Shown: positions 25,343 through 26,062 of the stretch, in pieces
Layout: each line of letters starts with the position of its first letter
Numbering within the stretch: the stretch's first letter is position 1
Source of the DNA: Nanobdellati archaeon
Lineage (GTDB): Archaea > EX4484-52 > JAADEF01
DNA: 26,062 bases
Assembly (NCBI GenBank): GCA_015521505.1
Contig: WAOB01000121.1
Location: 1 to 26,062, forward strand
Direction: 5' to 3'
The notes under the pieces: generated by a model
Seen by the model: only the letters and a program-made list of their open reading frames with translations
The model's database searches: none
Told to the model about the DNA's origin: nothing
Position numbers and translations under genes: made by a program

Positions 25343-26062
25343 TAAAGCAACTATACCTCCTAAATACTTTATTTGGTTGTAGTATGGATTTATCTTGTCA
25401 ATTATTATTATCTCTCCTCTGCTTCTTAAAGTTTGTTCTACTATTTTTGATATGTCTTCTTTATCTAATATTTCATAACATACTATCAACTTGTCAATAG
25501 CCCCCATTTCTGCTGCATTTTTGATTTGTTTTATTCCATAAGTGTATGTTTCTTTTCCTTTATTTATACACTCAAAAAACTTTTCAATCTCTTTAATCTC
25601 TTCTTCAACTATCTTTATTTTTAATGCTTTCTCCAAAAGACCTCTTTTTATTATCTCTACCAATCCTGTAATACCCGTAACGCTTGTATCACCTAAAACA
25701 TATTTAACTTTGTCTTTTATTATTTTCTCTATTTCATATTTTGCAAATCCTGGACCTGCAAGAATTACTACATCATACTTCTCACACATTTCTAATATCT
25801 TTTTACTAACTTCTTTATAATACATCACTCCTTCTTCCACTCCTTTTTTAGATTTGTTCCTTGTTTCAAAGAGCAAATCAATACTGTTGTTTCTTATTTC
25901 TCCAAAAGTTGCTTCTTTATGATCCATTACTACTGCTAAAGCATTAAATCTTTGTCTCTTCTTAAGATAATTTACTATTTCCCAAAATACTTCATTTACA
26001 TGTGTTTTTATTAATTCAAAGGAATCGTTTTCTTTAATTTCAAAGGAGTGGTAACCATATAG
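25322..26062 (-). CDS. pelA: Pelota (aPelota/Dom34) ribosome-rescue factor, 5' truncated
   Basis: The frame is open to the window edge, so about 246 C-terminal residues are seen and the N-terminal SH3-like domain is missing. The central domain has A-L-A-V-V-M-D-H-K-E-A, then D-V-V-I-L-A-G-P-G-F-A-K and a D-T-S-x-x-G-I-T-G-L segment. The C-terminal eRF1_3-like domain has Y-G-I-K-Q-I-K-N-A, E-M-G-A-I-D-K-L and ends in Y-L-G-G-I-V-A-L-L-R-F, all standard pelota landmarks. The protein enters the A site of stalled ribosomes and, with ABCE1, splits the subunits. It lacks the GGQ loop of release factor aRF1 in the visible part, which separates the two. It is a housekeeping gene that marks the edge of the surface-protein island. 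Confidence 0.95.
   Translation of the reverse strand, partial: LYGYHSFEIKENDSFELIKTHVNEVFWEIVNYLKKRQRFNALAVVMDHKEATFGEIRNNSIDLLFETRNKSKKGVEEGVMYYKEVSKKILEMCEKYDVVILAGPGFAKYEIEKIIKDKVKYVLGDTSVTGITGLVEIIKRGLLEKALKIKIVEEEIKEIEKFFECINKGKETYTYGIKQIKNAAEMGAIDKLIVCYEILDKEDISKIVEQTLRSRGEIIIIDKINPYYNQIKYLGGIVALLRFAIS

Overview
The window (26 kb, AT-rich by eye) reads as archaeal. Both pilin-like genes carry the archaeal type IV pilin N-terminus (K-[AS]-V-S-P-[LI]-I/V). A TadA-type secretion ATPase sits with two separate T2SSF-family membrane proteins. The window ends in pelota, an archaeal/eukaryotic ribosome-rescue gene. Ribosome binding sites match GAGGTG/GGTGA, and archaeal TATA-like boxes and T-rich terminators are visible. 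The pilin N-termini, tight gene spacing and giant DUF2341 surface protein would suit a DPANN archaeon (for example a Nanoarchaeota- or Aenigmarchaeota-like lineage). That placement is an inference, not something the sequence proves.

Region 1 (3-19523, + strand) is a surface-protein locus. It opens with the C-terminal end of a probable S-layer-like protein. Next comes an 885-residue secreted protein with a C-terminal membrane anchor, then a 5183-residue giant protein anchored at its N-terminus, then a 284-residue secreted protein with a C-terminal anchor. The last three are 3 and 11 bases apart and look co-transcribed. The giant contains at least six DUF2341-type modules, three concanavalin-like modules, three tandem H-type-lectin-like repeats, two copies of a ~480-residue IgGFc-binding-like block and many Ig-like modules. 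One DUF2341 module is split by a ~390-residue insertion that itself contains a DUF2341 module.

Region 2 (19554-23179, - strand) encodes the type IV pilus assembly core: ATPase, then platform protein 1, then platform protein 2. It converges on region 1.

Region 3 (23226-25342, + strand) diverges from region 2 across a 46-base promoter region. It holds two paralogous cysteine-containing pilins separated by a strong T-rich terminator, then a family-4 glycosyltransferase in tight linkage with the second pilin. The 5'-truncated pelota gene (- strand) overlaps the end of the glycosyltransferase.

Taken together this is a surface and attachment island: a pilus machine with two subunits, a likely glycosylation enzyme, and a giant modular adhesin-like protein flanked by two membrane-anchored partners. 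The two partners share a previously unnamed-looking TG-[KE]-[LV]-I motif about 11-12 residues before their C-terminal membrane segment. No RNA gene, CRISPR array, insertion sequence or replication origin was seen. No gene-free stretch exceeds 300 bases.
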